Source: Hydrogenophaga aromaticivorans
GTDB taxonomy: Bacteria > Pseudomonadota > Gammaproteobacteria > Burkholderiales > Burkholderiaceae_C
Direction: 5' to 3'
DNA length: 64,000 nucleotides
Assembly (NCBI RefSeq): GCF_013387465.1
Contig: NZ_VYGV01000007.1
Span: 56,539 to 120,538, forward strand
This document shows positions 47,001-55,500 of the stretch, piece after piece; position 1 is the first letter of the stretch, and every line of letters starts with the position of its first letter. The notes under the pieces are model-generated. The model was not told the DNA's origin. It ran no database searches and saw only the letters and a list, made by a program, of their open reading frames with translations. The position numbers and the translations under genes are program-made.

Positions 47001-50000
47001 CGAGATCGACCCGTCGATCGTGGCCGAGTTCGCGCACACGGTGTACCGCTTCGGCCACTCGATGCTCACCGAAACCATCGACCGGCTGGATGCCAACTAC
47101 GTGAACAGCGAGATCGGCCTGATCGACGCCTTCCTCAACCCGCTGGCTTTTGCCGCCAGCGGACCGACACCGGAGGAGGCGGCCGGCGCCATCATCCGCG
47201 GGCTGACGCGCCAGGTGGGCAACGAGATCGACGAGTTCGTGACCGAAGCCTTGCGCAACAACCTGCTCGGCTTGCCGCTGGACCTGCCCGCGATCAACCT
47301 CGCGCGTGGCCGTGACACCGGCATTCCATCACTGAACGCCGCCAGGACCCAGTTCTACGAAGCCACGGGCAACAGCGTGCTCAAGCCCTACGAGAGCTGG
47401 TTCGAGTTTGTGCAGCACATCAAGCACCCCGAGTCGCTGGTGAACTTCATCGCGGCCTACGGCACGCACGGCTCGATCACATCGGCAACCACGATGGAAG
47501 GCAAGCGCGCTGCCGCCAGCCTGATCGTGCTGGGGGGTACTGGGGCGCCGGCCGATCGCCTGGACTTCCTCATGAGCCAGGGCGCCTGGGGCACGCTGGA
47601 AACCGGCCTCAACCTGGTCGACTTCTGGATCGGCGGTCTCGCCGAAGCCAAGACGCCGTTTGGTGGCATGCTGGGCTCCACCTTCAACTTCGTGTTTGAA
47701 GAGCAGATGGAGAAGCTGCAGAACGCCGACCGCTTCTACTACCTGGAGCGCTCGGCCGGTCTGAACTTCGTGACCGAGCTGGAGAACAACTCCTTCGCCA
47801 AGATGGTGATGGCGGCGACCGACATCGCCCACCTGCCGGCCCTGATCTTCCAGACCAACCTGATGCTGGAGGTGGACCAGTCGCGGCAGTTCAACCAGAG
47901 CGTGATGGCCGGCCCGGACGGTGTGCTCGGGGACGACCCGCTGACCGTCGTGGACGAGAGCCTCGACGACGACCCCACCGGCAGCAGCGACCCGGTGGGC
48001 GACAACCCCCTGGTGCCGCTGGTGATCCGCGACGACCCCAGCACGCTGGGCCTTGACACCAATTACCTGCAGTACACCGGCGGTGACCACGTGGTGCTGG
48101 GTGGCACCGACGGCGACGACACCCTGATCGGGGGCATCGGCGACGACTCGTTCTGGGGTGATGCCGGCAACGACCGCATCGAAGGCGGCGACGGCAACGA
48201 CGCGATCCGCGGCGGCGCCGGCGACGACATCATCACCGACCTCGGTGGCGACGACAACATCCAGGGCGACGACGGCAACGACGTCATCCACGCCGGCAAC
48301 GGCCTGTTCAACCTGATCCTCGGCGGCTTCGGCAACGACTTCATCGTCAACGGCGAAGACGGCGGCGAAGCCTTCGGTGGCCCGGGCAACGACTTCATGC
48401 TGGGAAGCGATGGCGTCGAGCAGAACATGGGCAACGAGGGCGACGACTGGCTCGAAGGCGGCCTGCTCGACGGCAGCCCCGGCGACAACTTCGACCCGCT
48501 CGGACTGGACATGATTGTCGGCAACGACGTCTATCTGGGCAGCGGCCTGGCCGACATCATGAATGGCGAAGGTGGCGACGACATCATGGTCGGCAGCAGC
48601 GGCCCCGGCGACAAGTACCTGGGCGCCTCCGGCTTCGACTGGGCGACCTTCAAGGACGAGGACTTCGGGGTCAGCATGGACCTGAGCGTGCGGGCCTTCG
48701 ACGTCGGACCGATCCCGGTGGCCGCCGGCGTCATTGCGCGGTTTGCCGAGGTGGAGGGGCTCTCGGGATCGGCCCAGAGTGACTACCTGCGCGGTGACGA
48801 TGCCGATGCACTCTCGATTCCAAACGCCGGCGCCCAGGGCAGCGTGCTGACCAACTTCGACCTCGTCAGCGGCCTGCGCGACTTTGTCGGAGACGCCGGC
48901 AACGGTGCGGACGGCACCGCCGGGAATGCCGATGACAGTTTTGGCGCCGGCAACATCATCCTCGGCGGCGACGGCAGCGATGTGATCGAAGGGCGGGGCG
49001 GCGACGACCTGATAGACGGTGACATGTGGCTCAACGTGCGCATCAGCGTGCGCGCCAACAACGACGGCACCGGAGCCGAGATCGCCAGCTTCGACAGCAT
49101 GCGGCCCATGGTGCCGCTCATGTTGGCCGGCACCTACAACCCGGGTCAGCTGGTGATCGTGCGCGAGATCCTGGAGGGCAGCGGCGGATTCAACTTCGAC
49201 ACCGCGGTGTTCACCGGCAACAGCGGGGACTACGACATCAGCACGGTGGGCGGCGTCACCACGGTCGCGCACGTCCTGGACGGTGTGGCCGGCGCGGGCA
49301 TCGATGGCACCGACCGGTTGACCGGTATCGAACGGCTGCGCTTTGCCGACGAGACCATCGTGCTGGCGGATGGGCTCAACGCGGAGCCAGAAGGCTTGTT
49401 GTTCATCCTGGATGACGTGACCGGTGACTTTGAATTCGAACCTGCTACGGGCCAGGTGCTGAGGGTCTCGGCCGAAGACGTGACGGATGCGGACAACCCG
49501 GGCGGGGTCATTCCCGGACCGCTCACCTACTACTGGCAGGCGGACTTTGGAACCGGGTTCTTCCAGGACATCATGACCCAGACCGGTGTGGGCGCCCAGC
49601 TGGCGACCGGCACCACCTTCACGGTGACGCCGGACCTTGCCGGGTTGTCCCTGCGTGTCCGGGGGGTGTACGAAGATGCGCAGGGCGTGCTGGAGGAAGT
49701 GCGCTCGTTCCCGACCTTTGCCGTGAACGCCTTGCCCACAGGGGCCGTGCTCATCGACGACACCACGCCGTTGCTGGGCGAGACCTTGACAGCCAGCAAC
49801 ACCCTGGCTGACGCGAATGGCCTGGGCGTGGTGAGCTACCAGTGGCAGGTGTCCACCGACGGTGGTGCAACCTGGGAGGACATTCTTGACGCCATCGAAC
49901 CCAGCTTCGTCGTGACCCCGGCTCAGATCGGTGCCATCCTGCGCGTGGCGGCTTCGTATGAGGACGGACTGGGGACGCTTGAGACGGTGTTCTCCGCTGC

Positions 50001-51861
50001 GACCGAGGTGGTGAGCTTCATCAACACCGTGCCCACAGGCGTCGTGCTCATCGACGACACCACGCCTGTGCTCACCCAGGTCCTGACGGCCAGCGACACA
50101 CTGGCCGATGCCGATGGGCTGGGTACGGTGGCTTACCAGTGGCAGGTGTCCAACGACAACGGCGCCACCTGGGACGACATTGTCGGTGCGACCGGGTCGA
50201 CCTACGCCGTGACCGAGGTCGGTGCGCGCCTGCGCGTGGCGGCCTCGTATACAGATGGCCTGGGAACCCTTGAGACGGTGTTTTCCGCCGCGACAGGCAT
50301 CGTGGCGGCTTTCAACAGCATCACTGGAACCGGTGCGGCCAATACGCTGATCGGAACGGAGCTCCCGGACTTCATTCAGGCGTTCGGTGGCAACGACACG
50401 TTGATCGGCGGTGCTGGCAACGACACGCTCCAGGGCGGGGTGGGGGTGGACTCGATGGTGGGCGGCACCGGGGACGATCTCTACCTCGTCAATGTGACAG
50501 CTGATGTGGTGGTGGAGCTGGCCGATGAAGGCATCGACACGGTGGATTCGGCGGCTACCTACACGCTCAGCGCCAACGTGGAGAATCTGATCTTGCGCAG
50601 TGGCTTTGGCAACATCAACGGCACCGGCAACGCCTCCGACAACCTGCTGACGGGCAACGAAGGGGCCAACCTGCTCTCCGGCCTGGACGGCAACGACACG
50701 CTCATCGGCAACGCTGGCAACGACACCCTCAATGGCGGCACGGGTGCCGACAGCATGGTGGGTGGCATGGGCAACGACTTGTACTTCGTGGACGATGCGG
50801 GTGATCAGGTGACCGAGTTGGCCGGAGGCGGTGCAGACGAAGTGCGCACCACGCTGGCCGCGTACACGCTGGCCGATCAGGTCGAGATCCTGCGTTTCAC
50901 TGGCGTGGGGAGCTTTGCCGGTACGGGCAATGCGCTGAACAACGCCATCTTTGGTGGAACCGGCAACGACACATTGGCCGGCGGCGCTGGCAATGACACC
51001 ATGACAGGCGGTGCCGGCAACGACACCTACCACGTGGACAGCACCGGTGATGTGATCACGGAAGCGGCGGGTGGTGGCACCGATACCGTGATCTCCAGCG
51101 GCACGGCCTACACGCTGGGAGCCACCCTGGAGAACCTGGTGTCCACCAACGCCGTGGGTGCCACGCTCACGGGCAATACCTCGGCGAACCAGATCCTGGG
51201 AGGCGACGGCAACGACAACATCGCCGCAGGCCAGGGCAATGACACGGTGGAGGGTGGTGCGGGTAACGACACACTCGGCGGTGGGATCGGGGTGGACCTG
51301 TTGACAGGAGGCACCGGGGACGACCTCTATCTCGTCAACGTGACCGCTGATGTCGTGGTGGAGCTGGCGGGTGGGGGCATCGACACGGTGGATTCGGCGG
51401 CCAGCTACACGCTCAGCGCCAACGTGGAGAACCTGATCTTGCGGAACGGCACGAACAGCAACGGAACAGGCAACGCCTCCGACAACGTGCTGACGGGCAA
51501 TGCGCAGGCCAACCAGCTCCTGGGGCTGGATGGCAACGACACGCTCGTCGGCAATGGCGGTAACGACACCCTCAACGGAGGAGCAGGTGACGACAGCATG
51601 GCGGGAGGGGCCGGGAACGACATCTTCGTGTTCGGCAGCGGCTTTGGGCAGGACGTCATCACCGGGTTCGATGCCAACCCGGCGAGTGGCCAGGACCTCC
51701 TGAACATCTCGGCGCTGGGTATCACCGCGGGCAACTTCGGGGTCAACGTGGTGATCTCGGCGGTCGGGGTTGACACCTTGATCGACATCGGGGCTGACAG
51801 CATCACGCTGGTGGGTGTCAACGCCGCCACGGTGACCCAGCAGGACTTCATCCTCGCCTGA
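41092..51861 (+). CDS. Giant RTX protein with two animal-type haem peroxidase modules
   Basis: 3589 residues, no signal peptide. Module 1: distal His189 in FFGQFFDHGL, catalytic Arg435 and haem-linking Glu438 in GDGRVNENIGLT, the SEHNRL motif, and proximal His553 in YRFGHSMLTE. Module 2 repeats this from about residue 1434, with His1613, Arg1864, Glu1867 and His1989. Each module is followed by glycine-rich RTX nonapeptides (about 882-1016 and 2338-2477; GGxGxDxxx) and an ERLQF/ERLRF beta segment. Two Ig-like repeats (PTG-V-IDDTTP...YQWQVS, about 2882-3073) and a terminal RTX block (from about 3101) end in LVGVNAATVTQQDFILA, typical of type I secretion. Likely a secreted Ca-binding peroxidase oxidising halides or phenols; the exporter is not in this window. 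SD AAGGAG. Confidence 0.92.
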   Translation: MASYIKSDLEFILEQILIAERHAAGEPLVTLVPNTEVSFGLRTVDGSFNQLIPDQTEFGAADNTFPRLLEPDFMDAEAGTSYTQTSGLVVDSDPRTISNLISDQTASNPAAYAAAFDAGVDGILGDDPNTLDVDESLDDVLKDGAELVNGLRADGTPFQTFFLPNTSPDEGLSAPFNAWMTFFGQFFDHGLSLVTKGGSGTVFIPLQPDDPLYVEGGSTNFMVVTRATNLPGPDGTLGTADDIHEHTNTTSPFVDQNQTYSSHPSHQVFLRAYEFDANGEPQATGGLIVNRDLGADGIYGTTDDVVLGGMATWAVVKAQARDILGINLTDADVFSVPLLATDQYGMFIRGPNGFPQVVMQDDTLVEGNPAAQVSLANAVSTGHGFLDDIAHAASPRDAQTGLPLSADSDSAVGLSEPGTYDNELLDAHYIAGDGRVNENIGLTAVHHVFHSEHNRLVEHTKQLLLDSGDVAFLNNWLLTPVAAIPADPSTLVWNGERLFQAAKFGTEMQYQHLVFEEFARTIQPNVDAFLDFDDTVDPSIVAEFAHTVYRFGHSMLTETIDRLDPNYGSSEIGLIQAFLNPLEFAASGATPDEAAGAIVRGVTRQVGNEIDEFVTEALRNNLLGLPLDLPAINLARGRDTGIPSLNAARRTFYEGTGDNQLRPYESWADFVQFMKHPESLINFIAAYGTHGSITTATTMEDKRTAAALLVLGGAGEPADRMDFLHSTGAWASGVDGVTTTGLDDVDFWIGGLAEAKMPFGGMLGSTFNFVFETQLEALQNGDRLYYLHRLAGSNLLSELENNSFAKLIMQNTDTVHLPALVFQTPGLILEVNQSVQFNGDLGAADPVGDGLVPLVIRNNPATPGTDANYLQYTGDEHVVLGGTSGNDILIASIGDDTIWGDEGNDRIEGGHGNDLIEAGAGHDIITDMGGDDVIKGDEGNDVISGGAGVNLILAGPGKDFIITGEDETETFAGTGDDFILGSKLDAFPFGNEGNDWIELGLQDGAAGDNFDPFNQDKVIGHDVFIGDGGFDEALGEGGDDIIVGSEGPDKYDGMSGFDWVTFKNDIAGVNADMFKSAFNAAPIPASSAAVGARFAQVEGLSGSTHADILRGDNADAAQIALAGFNGSVLTNLDLITNLRAFLGSAAAGADGITGNADDQFDAGNIILGGSGSDILEGRGGNDIIDGDRWLNVRISVRQNIDGSGPEIATYDSMVPLIPFMLAGTINPGQLVIQREILTGDTSYDTAVFSGNIADYTVETVGGVTTVTHNVDPNVGGGLLSDGVDRLTNIERLQFNNGTVLLSGTNTEPTGLLAVSDTTPVVGQTLTVNLGSVVDGDGLTNPVSYIWQAETVAGSGLFRDIAGPNGGAPTALGASFTVTADLEGLALRVKAHYQDGNGVLETVFSDATSTVDDGTPPPAPAPLLNGPQDGIVSPGIHYIGSDLQFILAQIKIAERHAAGEDLLDLVDNPRMAQGLRTVDGSFNNLVQGQTEFGASDNTFPRLLEPDFRNEGDDAPFDANGPAPGGLISNNNYGLSASVVDSDPRTISNLIVDQTANNPAAVAAAAGVDGAGLVSGTRADGTPFDTFFIPNTAPDEGLSAPFNAWMTFFGQFFDHGLDLVTKGGNGTVFIPLQPDDPLYVEGGSTNFMVVTRATNQPGADGVLGTADDIHEHTNTTSPFVDQNQTYSSHPSHQVFLRAYEFDANGRPQATGGLIVNRDLGGDGLYGTGDDVILGGMATWAVVKAQARDILGINLTDADVFSVPLLATDQYGMFIRGPNGFPQVVMPGNVLVEGDPSANGGLGISLVGAVRTGHAFLDDIAHTASPVNGQTGAPLAADADTTAGNPVGAGEYDNELLDAHYIAGDGRVNENIGLTAVHHVFHHEHNRLVEHTKDVVLDTARGGDVSFLNEWLLNPVTEVPTDLTTLVWNGERLFQAAKFGTEMQYQHLVFEEFARTIQPGIDPFIPNLQNYQTEIDPSIVAEFAHTVYRFGHSMLTETIDRLDANYVNSEIGLIDAFLNPLAFAASGPTPEEAAGAIIRGLTRQVGNEIDEFVTEALRNNLLGLPLDLPAINLARGRDTGIPSLNAARTQFYEATGNSVLKPYESWFEFVQHIKHPESLVNFIAAYGTHGSITSATTMEGKRAAASLIVLGGTGAPADRLDFLMSQGAWGTLETGLNLVDFWIGGLAEAKTPFGGMLGSTFNFVFEEQMEKLQNADRFYYLERSAGLNFVTELENNSFAKMVMAATDIAHLPALIFQTNLMLEVDQSRQFNQSVMAGPDGVLGDDPLTVVDESLDDDPTGSSDPVGDNPLVPLVIRDDPSTLGLDTNYLQYTGGDHVVLGGTDGDDTLIGGIGDDSFWGDAGNDRIEGGDGNDAIRGGAGDDIITDLGGDDNIQGDDGNDVIHAGNGLFNLILGGFGNDFIVNGEDGGEAFGGPGNDFMLGSDGVEQNMGNEGDDWLEGGLLDGSPGDNFDPLGLDMIVGNDVYLGSGLADIMNGEGGDDIMVGSSGPGDKYLGASGFDWATFKDEDFGVSMDLSVRAFDVGPIPVAAGVIARFAEVEGLSGSAQSDYLRGDDADALSIPNAGAQGSVLTNFDLVSGLRDFVGDAGNGADGTAGNADDSFGAGNIILGGDGSDVIEGRGGDDLIDGDMWLNVRISVRANNDGTGAEIASFDSMRPMVPLMLAGTYNPGQLVIVREILEGSGGFNFDTAVFTGNSGDYDISTVGGVTTVAHVLDGVAGAGIDGTDRLTGIERLRFADETIVLADGLNAEPEGLLFILDDVTGDFEFEPATGQVLRVSAEDVTDADNPGGVIPGPLTYYWQADFGTGFFQDIMTQTGVGAQLATGTTFTVTPDLAGLSLRVRGVYEDAQGVLEEVRSFPTFAVNALPTGAVLIDDTTPLLGETLTASNTLADANGLGVVSYQWQVSTDGGATWEDILDAIEPSFVVTPAQIGAILRVAASYEDGLGTLETVFSAATEVVSFINTVPTGVVLIDDTTPVLTQVLTASDTLADADGLGTVAYQWQVSNDNGATWDDIVGATGSTYAVTEVGARLRVAASYTDGLGTLETVFSAATGIVAAFNSITGTGAANTLIGTELPDFIQAFGGNDTLIGGAGNDTLQGGVGVDSMVGGTGDDLYLVNVTADVVVELADEGIDTVDSAATYTLSANVENLILRSGFGNINGTGNASDNLLTGNEGANLLSGLDGNDTLIGNAGNDTLNGGTGADSMVGGMGNDLYFVDDAGDQVTELAGGGADEVRTTLAAYTLADQVEILRFTGVGSFAGTGNALNNAIFGGTGNDTLAGGAGNDTMTGGAGNDTYHVDSTGDVITEAAGGGTDTVISSGTAYTLGATLENLVSTNAVGATLTGNTSANQILGGDGNDNIAAGQGNDTVEGGAGNDTLGGGIGVDLLTGGTGDDLYLVNVTADVVVELAGGGIDTVDSAASYTLSANVENLILRNGTNSNGTGNASDNVLTGNAQANQLLGLDGNDTLVGNGGNDTLNGGAGDDSMAGGAGNDIFVFGSGFGQDVITGFDANPASGQDLLNISALGITAGNFGVNVVISAVGVDTLIDIGADSITLVGVNAATVTQQDFILA

Positions 51862-51889
51862 CAACAACCGGGATTCCCCGACGGTCAGG
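51130..51889 (+). repeat. 760-bp tract identical between the two giant genes, copy 1
   Basis: Encodes the last 243 residues and the first 28 bp after the stop. By eye it is identical base for base to 58414-59173, at a constant offset of 7284. Identity stops abruptly at both ends (51129 and 51890), as expected after gene conversion or recent recombination. Confidence 0.85.
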
Positions 51890-51906
51890 TCTTCCTGACC
51901 TTTCAA

Positions 51907-51933
51907 AGCCCCCTCATTGAGGGGGCTTTTTTT
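51907..51933 (+). terminator. Rho-independent terminator after first giant gene
   Basis: Perfect 9-bp stem AGCCCCCTC-ATT-GAGGGGGCT followed by a run of seven T, 45 bp after the stop codon. The second giant gene therefore needs its own promoter. Confidence 0.93.
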
Positions 51934-52386
51934 GTTCCAGCGTTGTGCCGTGGTGATCGGTGGGCTTTGGCAAAGACCGGCTGCCAGTAACCCCGTCAGG
52001 TATGTGTTGTGAAAAAAATCACGACTGGAAACCCATGTGTATCAAAGGGGTGGGATCGGCCCGTCTGCTGGACCTTTTGGAGATCGAAAAAGTTACAAAA
52101 AAATACATATGAAACATTCTGATTTCACCAGTTTTGATATCGGTCAATCTGTATATCGCTCCTCGATGATTTTCGAAGAGTGCGACGCAAGATCTTGAAA
52201 ACAAAGAGATTTTGTAAGACGTATTGCGTCAGTTCAGACGCATGGAGTACGCATATTTAGGTATGGCGGACTCGGTATTGATACCAAAGGTGACGCTCGT
52301 GACACTGATTCCAACCGCAGCACAACTTGAAACATATGTGTTGCAGCCCACCTGGCGGGTCGGCCAGGCAGACCTAGGGGAATCGC
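51934..52386. promoter_or_regulatory. AT-rich control region of the second giant gene
   Basis: About 450 bp, AT-rich between 52080 and 52340. It contains AAAAATACAT (52099-52108), TGAAACAT (52110-52117), CGGTCAATCTGTAT (52141-52154), ACAAAGAGATTTTGT (52201-52215) and CACA-N12-TGTG around TTGAAACA (52321-52340). The first, third and fourth elements occur in the same order and nearly the same spacing before the first response regulator (36710-36811). This suggests shared control. Confidence 0.5.
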
Positions 52387-52476
52387 ATGAACACCGTCGT
52401 CACGCTCCAGGACTTTGTCCACATCCATCTCGAGCGGCCACCGCCCACGGGTCCTGTCAAACGGACCTGTGCGTAA
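52387..52476 (+). CDS. Short open frame, possible leader peptide
   Basis: 29 codons, ATG to TAA, reading MNTVVTLQDFVHIHLERPPP and ending VKRTCA. AGGGGAA lies 5-6 bp before the ATG, a good SD. It ends 42 bp before the start of the second giant gene, which has its own SD (GGAG). It could be a translated leader that couples or attenuates expression, or the remains of an older gene start. No similarity is recognised and no rho-independent hairpin follows it. Confidence 0.35.
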   Translation: MNTVVTLQDFVHIHLERPPPTGPVKRTCA

Positions 52477-52518
52477 ACCCCAAGCCCCTCGAACCCCGCG
52501 AATTTCTGGAGAAACATC

Positions 52519-55500
52519 ATGGCCACCAAACCCGCCAACTTCACCGTCACCCTCGGCGACCTCGAGAAAATTCTCGAGCAGATCCGCATCGCCGAATACC
52601 ACGCAGCCACCGGCGTCATGGCGCACCCGGACGGCACGCCCATCAGCGCCTTGTTGCCATCGGGCCTGCGCACCGTGGATGGCAGTTACAACAGCCTCCT
52701 GCCGGGCCAGGAGTTGCTGGGCGCGGCGGACCAGGTCATGCCCCGTCTGCTGGAGCCCGAGTTTCTGAACGACGCCGACGGGGACGTGATGCCCCTGGGC
52801 CCCGAAGGCTCGGGCGCGCCGATCATCACCAACACCAACTACGACTCCCACATCAGCGTCGCCGATGCCGACCCGCGCATCATCAGCAACCTGATCTCGG
52901 ACCAGACGCTGGGCAATTTCTCCGCCATCTTCAAGGCCCTGGAGCTCGCTGGCTCGGCCGATCCGATGGCCGATACCGCAGAAATCCTGGCGGTGGCCGA
53001 TCCGGCGGCGCGTCTTCTTCTGGCGGAATCGAAGGGTCTTGACATCTCCGCCAACGGCAGCATCACCATCGAGAACCTGTCGCCCGACATCGGGCTTTCG
53101 CCATCGTTCAACGGCTGGATGACCCTGTTCGGCCAGTTCTTTGACCACGGGCTGGACCTGATTCCCAAGGCGGGCAATGGCACGGTCTACATCCCTCTGC
53201 AGCCGGACGATCCGCTCTACGTGGAGGGTGGTCCGAACTTCATGGCGCTGACCCGCGCAGCCACCGTGACCACGGCGGGCGCTGACGGCATCATGGGAAC
53301 AGCGGACGACCAGACCCACGAAACCATCAACACCACGACACCGTTCGTGGACCAGAACCAGACCTACACCTCGCACGCGTCGCACCAGGTGTTCCTGCGC
53401 GAATACATGGAACACCCGGTGACGGGTGCGACGATCGCCACCGGGCACCTGCTGGATGGCGCCAACGGAGGCATTGCCAACTGGGCCGAGGTGAAGGCCC
53501 AGGCGATCAGCATGCTGGGCATCGCGCTCGACGATTTCGATGTGCTCAACGTGCCGCTGCTGCGCACCGACCCCTACGGCAAGTTCATTCCGGGCGCCAA
53601 CGGCTACGCCCAGATCATCACGGGTGTCGGTGTGGATGGCGTGGCCAACACGGAAGACGATATCGTGGTTGAGGGGGACCCGCTCGCGCCCGTCAGTCCG
53701 TCTGCTGTGGGCGCGCTGCGCACGGGCCATGCCTTTCTGGATGACATTGCCCACCACGCGGCCCCGGGCTTTTACGACGATGATGGCAACCCCGCGACCG
53801 CCAAGGTCGCCCAGGTGGCCGACGCCGACGACCTGATGGTCGATGACGGCGATGCGTCCACCTACGACAACGAACTGCTGGACCGCCACTACATCACCGG
53901 TGACGGACGCGGCAACGAAAACATCGGCCTGACCACCGTGCACACCGTGTTTCACTCGGAACACAACCGCCTGGTGGAGGACTACAAGCAGACCATCCTG
54001 AACAGCGGGGACCTCGGCACGCTCAACGACTGGTTGCTGGTTCCGGTCGGTGCGGTTCCTGCCACTCAGCCGGAAATCGATGCGCTGGTCTGGAACGGCG
54101 AGCGCCTGTTCCAGGCGGGCCGCTTCGTCACCGAGATGGAATACCAGCACCTGGTGTTCGAGGAGTTCGCGCGCAAGGTGCAGCCCGCCATCGATCCGTT
54201 CGTGTTCTCGGCGTCGCCCGATCTGGATCCCGCCATCGTGGCCGAATTTGCTCACGTGGTGTACCGGTTTGGCCACTCCATGCTCACCGAAACCGTGGAC
54301 AGGCTGGACGCGGCCAACAACGTTGTGGGTGGGGAACACATTGGCCTGATCGAGGCGTTCCTGAACCCGGTTGAATTCGACCAGGACGGCGCTGTGACGG
54401 CTGAAGTGGCGGCAGGTCAGATCATCCGCGGCATGACCAAACAGGTTGGCAACGAGATCGACGAGTTCGTGACCGATGCCTTGCGCAACAACCTGGTCGG
54501 GCTTCCGCTGGACCTGGGTGCCTTGAACATTGCACGCGGCCGTGACACGGGTGTGCCCTCGCTGAACAATGCCCGTGCCCAGTTCTTCGAAGCCACTGGC
54601 GATTCGCGGCTCACGCCTTACACGAGCTGGACGGATTTTGCGACCCACATGAAGAACCCGATGTCGGTGATCAACTTCATCGCGGCCTATGGCACCCACA
54701 CCAGCGTCACATCCGCGACCACGGTCGATGCCAAGCGCGATGCCGCCATGCTGCTGGTGACCGGCGGCGAGGGCGCGCCAGCGGACCGCCTGGACTACCT
54801 CAACAGCACCGGCAGCTGGGCGGGTGTTGAAACCGGCTTGAACCTGGTGGACTTCTGGATCGGCGGTCTGGCCGAAGAGAAGCAGGAGTTCGGCGGCATG
54901 CTGGGCGCCACCTTCAACTTCGTGTTCGAGTCGCAGATGGAAAATCTGCAGAACGGCGACCGCTTCTACTACCTGAGCCGCACGCAGGGCATGAACCTGC
55001 TGAACCAGCTCGAAGGCAACAGCTTCGCGGCCATGGTGATGCGCAACACCGACCTGGGCGAGACCGGTCAGGGGCACATCCCGGGTCTGATTTTCGACAC
55101 ACCCAACGCTATCCTGGAAGTGGTCCAGGCGGTACAGATCGGCGACGACCCGACCTGGGGCAACCCGGTCCTGGACATCATCAAACCGCTGTTCATCCGC
55201 ACCGGTTTCAACGCCGAGGACAGCAACAACCACTTCCTGCAATACAACGGCGCGGACCACATCGTGCTCGGTGGCTCGGAACTGAGCGACACGCTGGTCG
55301 GTGGCCTGGGCATCGACACCCTGTGGGGTGATGGGGGCAACGACCGGCTTGACGGTGGCTACGAGGCCGACAAGGTGTACGGCGGCGACGGTGACGACAT
55401 CATCACCAACCTCGGTGGTGACGACTTCCTGTTTGGCGACGATGGCAACGACGTGATCCACATGGGTTCGGGAATCGTGCTGGGCTTCGGCGGTCGAGGC

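Noticed and set aside
50392..51500. Closely spaced direct repeats that could be taken for a CRISPR array
   Set aside because: They are in-frame GGxGND-type RTX codon repeats with variable spacing inside an open reading frame; no leader, no constant repeat length and no cas genes.
47329..51906. A very long open frame on the minus strand (about 1525 codons) opposite the first giant gene
   Set aside because: It mirrors the codon pattern of the RTX gene, is rich in Val/His/Gln/Arg as expected for an antisense shadow of GC-rich coding DNA, has no recognisable domain and no ribosome site.
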